DNA from: Parvularculaceae bacterium
GTDB lineage: Bacteria; Pseudomonadota; Alphaproteobacteria; Caulobacterales; Parvularculaceae
NCBI GenBank assembly: GCA_013389125.1
Contig: JACADX010000040.1
Coordinates: 1 to 6,110 of the forward strand
DNA: 6,110 bases
Reading direction: 5' to 3'
Below are positions 4,495 through 6,110 of the stretch, in pieces. Position numbers and translations under genes: made by a program. The notes under the pieces were generated by a model. The model was not told the origin of the DNA. It saw only the letters and a list, made by a program, of their open reading frames with translations, and ran no database searches. Numbering within the stretch: position 1 is the stretch's first letter; each line of letters opens with the position of its first letter.

Positions 4495-5769
4495 ATGATG
4501 GATTTTCGGATTGCGTTCGCCGCCGCCGCGCTTCTTGCCGGGTGCGGACAAAGGGCGGCGACCGCCGATGCGGCCGAAAGGCCGACCCTTGCGACACCCG
4601 GCTCCGCCGCAGCGCCGGCGGCGCCGCCGCAGACAACGCCCTTGCCGGCGGGCGTGGTCGCCTTGCAGCGCGTCGCCATCAACGATCCGGGCGTCATTGC
4701 GCGGGGACCGGCGCTCCATGGACTTATGCCCGCGAGCTGGCGCGCCGAAGGCGGCGTCGTCGCCGCGCAGCGTCCTTGCAGCGAGCCCGCGCTCTTCGAC
4801 TGGCGCGCGACCGCGCCTGACGGTCGCTCAACGGTCTCGATTTTCCCGACGGACGTCTGGCAGTGGAGCAACACGCCGATGCCCTCGGACTGCCGCAAGG
4901 GCGAGGCGGCGACGGTGCGCGACTATCTTGCCGCCCGCATCGCGGCGGTTCATCCGGGCGCGCGCGTTCTCGACTTTCGCGATCGCCCGGATTTTGCGGC
5001 AGGCGCGCGCGAAGCGGCCGCGATCGCCGAACGCGGCTTTAACGCGGCGATGGGCGGCATGAGCCGAACGGACGTCAAGGTCGAGGGCGGCGAGGCGCTT
5101 TATGCGTTCACGGACGAAGACGGCGAAAAGCGCGGCCTGATGAGCGCCATCGCGATCTTCTACCTGTCCGAAGCGGCAAACCCCTTGGCCGGCTCCCCGG
5201 AGTTCGACGCGATTTTGCGCGGCGAGCCGTTCCGCACGGTCATCGGTTCGACGCTCGGGACGTTTTCAGCGACAGCGCCGGCGGGGGCGCTCGATCTTGA
5301 AATGGCCGAGGCCGTCCGGCGCAGCTTCACGCCGGATCCGCAATGGCTGCGCGCCTATTTCGCGCTCAAGAGCGCGCTCGGGAATATTGAGGCGGAAGGC
5401 GTCAAGGACCGCGCGGCGATCATTGTCGCCGGGGGCGCCGCGGCGACGAAGAGCAATATCGCCGCGTTCGAGGCGATGGCGGGCGCTTCAATCGCCAACA
5501 GCAACGCCGCGACCGGCGCCGCGCGGCCAGAGGGCGGCGCTTTCCCCGGAGACGCTTCCGGCGACCGCATGCAGCGCGAATCGATAGAGGCGATCCGCGG
5601 CGTCGAAACCTTTCATGACCCGGTCGGCGGCGTCAACGTGCAGCTTGATGCGGCCTACGATCATGCCTGGCGGGTCAATAATCAGGACACGTATATTCTG
5701 ACCAAGGACCCGAATTTCAACCCGGGTCTCTACGGCATTGAAGCGACGCAGATGGGAGCGGTCCGATGA
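4495..5769 (+). CDS. Uncharacterised outer-membrane-type lipoprotein, paralog of the next gene
   Basis: The product has 424 residues from the first of two adjacent ATGs (4495 and 4498). AGGGGGG at 4487-4493 is better spaced for 4498, so the true protein may be one residue shorter. The signal ends in the textbook lipobox LAGC, with lipidated C17 followed by Gly, which in many Gram-negatives sorts to the outer membrane. Residues 20-52 are an Ala/Pro/Thr linker. Residues about 55-135 form a domain shared with the next gene: LMPASWRAEG (77-86), PC at 94-95, DWRATAPDG (102-110), IFP (116-118), W122 and C133; C95 and C133 are a likely disulfide. The middle (about 136-345) is predicted mostly helical, with Ala-rich stretches. 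The C-terminus (371-414) is a distinct module, FHDPVGGVNVQL, YDHAWRV and YILTKDPNFNPG, recalled only from uncharacterised proteins. No catalytic motif is recognised. The stop overlaps the next start (ATGA), which indicates translational coupling. Confidence 0.85.
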   Translation: MMDFRIAFAAAALLAGCGQRAATADAAERPTLATPGSAAAPAAPPQTTPLPAGVVALQRVAINDPGVIARGPALHGLMPASWRAEGGVVAAQRPCSEPALFDWRATAPDGRSTVSIFPTDVWQWSNTPMPSDCRKGEAATVRDYLAARIAAVHPGARVLDFRDRPDFAAGAREAAAIAERGFNAAMGGMSRTDVKVEGGEALYAFTDEDGEKRGLMSAIAIFYLSEAANPLAGSPEFDAILRGEPFRTVIGSTLGTFSATAPAGALDLEMAEAVRRSFTPDPQWLRAYFALKSALGNIEAEGVKDRAAIIVAGGAAATKSNIAAFEAMAGASIANSNAATGAARPEGGAFPGDASGDRMQRESIEAIRGVETFHDPVGGVNVQLDAAYDHAWRVNNQDTYILTKDPNFNPGLYGIEATQMGAVR

Positions 5770-6110
5770 TCGCCGTTCTCTTCGTCGCCGCGGCGCTCGC
5801 CGCGGCGAAGTCCCCGCGCGAGTCATGCGCCGGCGACGGCGCGCCGCCGGGGGCCGTCGCGATGAAGGAATTCGCAATTCCGGACGCGGCGCTGTCAGCG
5901 CCAGGCCGGCCGTTTCCCTATATTTCCGTGCTCGCGCCGGCCGACTGGAAAGCCGAGGGCGCGCTCGATCCGCGGGCGGGCGATCCCTGCGGCCTTCGCC
6001 ATGCGCTTCGCTGGCGCGCGGCCTCGCCCGACGGCCTCGCGACGATCGCGATTCTGCCCGACGAATCGTGGTTCGCATCCCGCCACGAGACCCAGTTTTC
6101 AAGCTGCCCG
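5766..6110 (+). CDS. Exported paralog of the upstream lipoprotein (3' end beyond window)
   Basis: The gene runs off the right edge after 115 complete codons. The ATG at 5766 overlaps the preceding stop by 4 bases, and GGGAG at 5754-5758 lies 7 bases upstream, so the start is well supported. Residues 1-14 (MIAVLFVAAALAAA) are a short export signal without a lipobox, so the product is probably periplasmic or secreted. Residues about 36-114 repeat the N-terminal domain of the upstream protein: VLAPADWKAEG (55-65), PC at 74-75, RWRAASPDG (82-90), ILP (96-98), W102 and C114. The Cys-to-Trp distance (C75 to W83) and the PDG-to-IxP distance are exactly those of the neighbour (C95 to W103), with single-residue gaps only before C75 and between W102 and C114. 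This indicates tandem duplication and divergence, and perhaps joint action in the envelope. Function is unknown. Confidence 0.8.
   Translation, partial: MIAVLFVAAALAAAKSPRESCAGDGAPPGAVAMKEFAIPDAALSAPGRPFPYISVLAPADWKAEGALDPRAGDPCGLRHALRWRAASPDGLATIAILPDESWFASRHETQFSSCP

Noticed and set aside
4066..4719. Minus-strand frame of 217 codons across the glyQ/lipoprotein gap
   Set aside because: It is out of frame with glyQ and antisense to the lipoprotein signal and linker; the Arg-rich composition is typical of a high-GC shadow frame.
5777..5802. Two GCCGCGGCG blocks 12 bases apart at the start of the last gene
   Set aside because: They encode the Ala-rich export signal (VAAALAAA) and are explained by GC-rich Ala codons.
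5488..6102. Minus-strand frame of 204 codons opposite the end of the lipoprotein gene and the start of its paralog
   Set aside because: The plus-strand frames have ribosome sites, export signals and mutual homology; this one has Arg-rich low-complexity content only.

Overview
The window is GC-rich chromosomal DNA. Heavy use of GCG, GCC, GGC and CGC codons, short gene spacing and the protein types point to an alphaproteobacterium, perhaps near Caulobacterales or Parvularculales. The class rests on protein and codon character only; the order is a guess. No insertion sequences, phage genes, tRNA, rRNA or CRISPR arrays were seen, and no gene-free stretch exceeds 300 bases.

Layout. At the left edge, on the minus strand, is the 5' part of an ABM-like/CDGSH fusion gene (1-419, cut by the window). 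It lies 47 bases downstream of mtgA (467-1234), the monofunctional peptidoglycan glycosyltransferase, and the two probably share a transcript. mtgA has a good candidate sigma-70 promoter with a long leader carrying a hairpin. Upstream of it, a 288-base intergenic stretch (1235-1522) holds a 61-bp-period tandem repeat. Next, still on the minus strand, come a small four-helix membrane protein of the DUF1761 type (1523-1924) and a GFA/CENP-V zinc protein (2028-2492). A divergent plus-strand gene encodes a small lipoprotein with a cupin fold (2567-2962). It converges on a minus-strand gene for a small secreted protein that is broken by one in-frame TAG (2978-3373). Upstream of that is glyQ, the glycyl-tRNA synthetase alpha subunit (3450-4391), whose promoter places the transcript start at or next to the ATG, suggesting a leaderless mRNA.

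Divergent from glyQ, on the plus strand, is a two-gene unit: an unrecognised lipoprotein of about 424 residues (4495-5769), then a gene overlapping it by 4 bases (5766 to beyond the window end). The second gene encodes an exported protein whose N-terminal domain is clearly paralogous to that of the lipoprotein, with the same Trp/Cys/PDG framework.

Functional reading. mtgA and glyQ are housekeeping genes; the others are small accessory or envelope genes. Nothing here forms a complete recognisable pathway. The least explained items are the tandem envelope paralogs at the right end, the ABM-CDGSH fusion at the left edge, the TAG-interrupted secreted protein and the 61-bp repeat. Promoters, hairpins and start choices were read by eye from sequence, and family assignments come from motif recognition without any database search.
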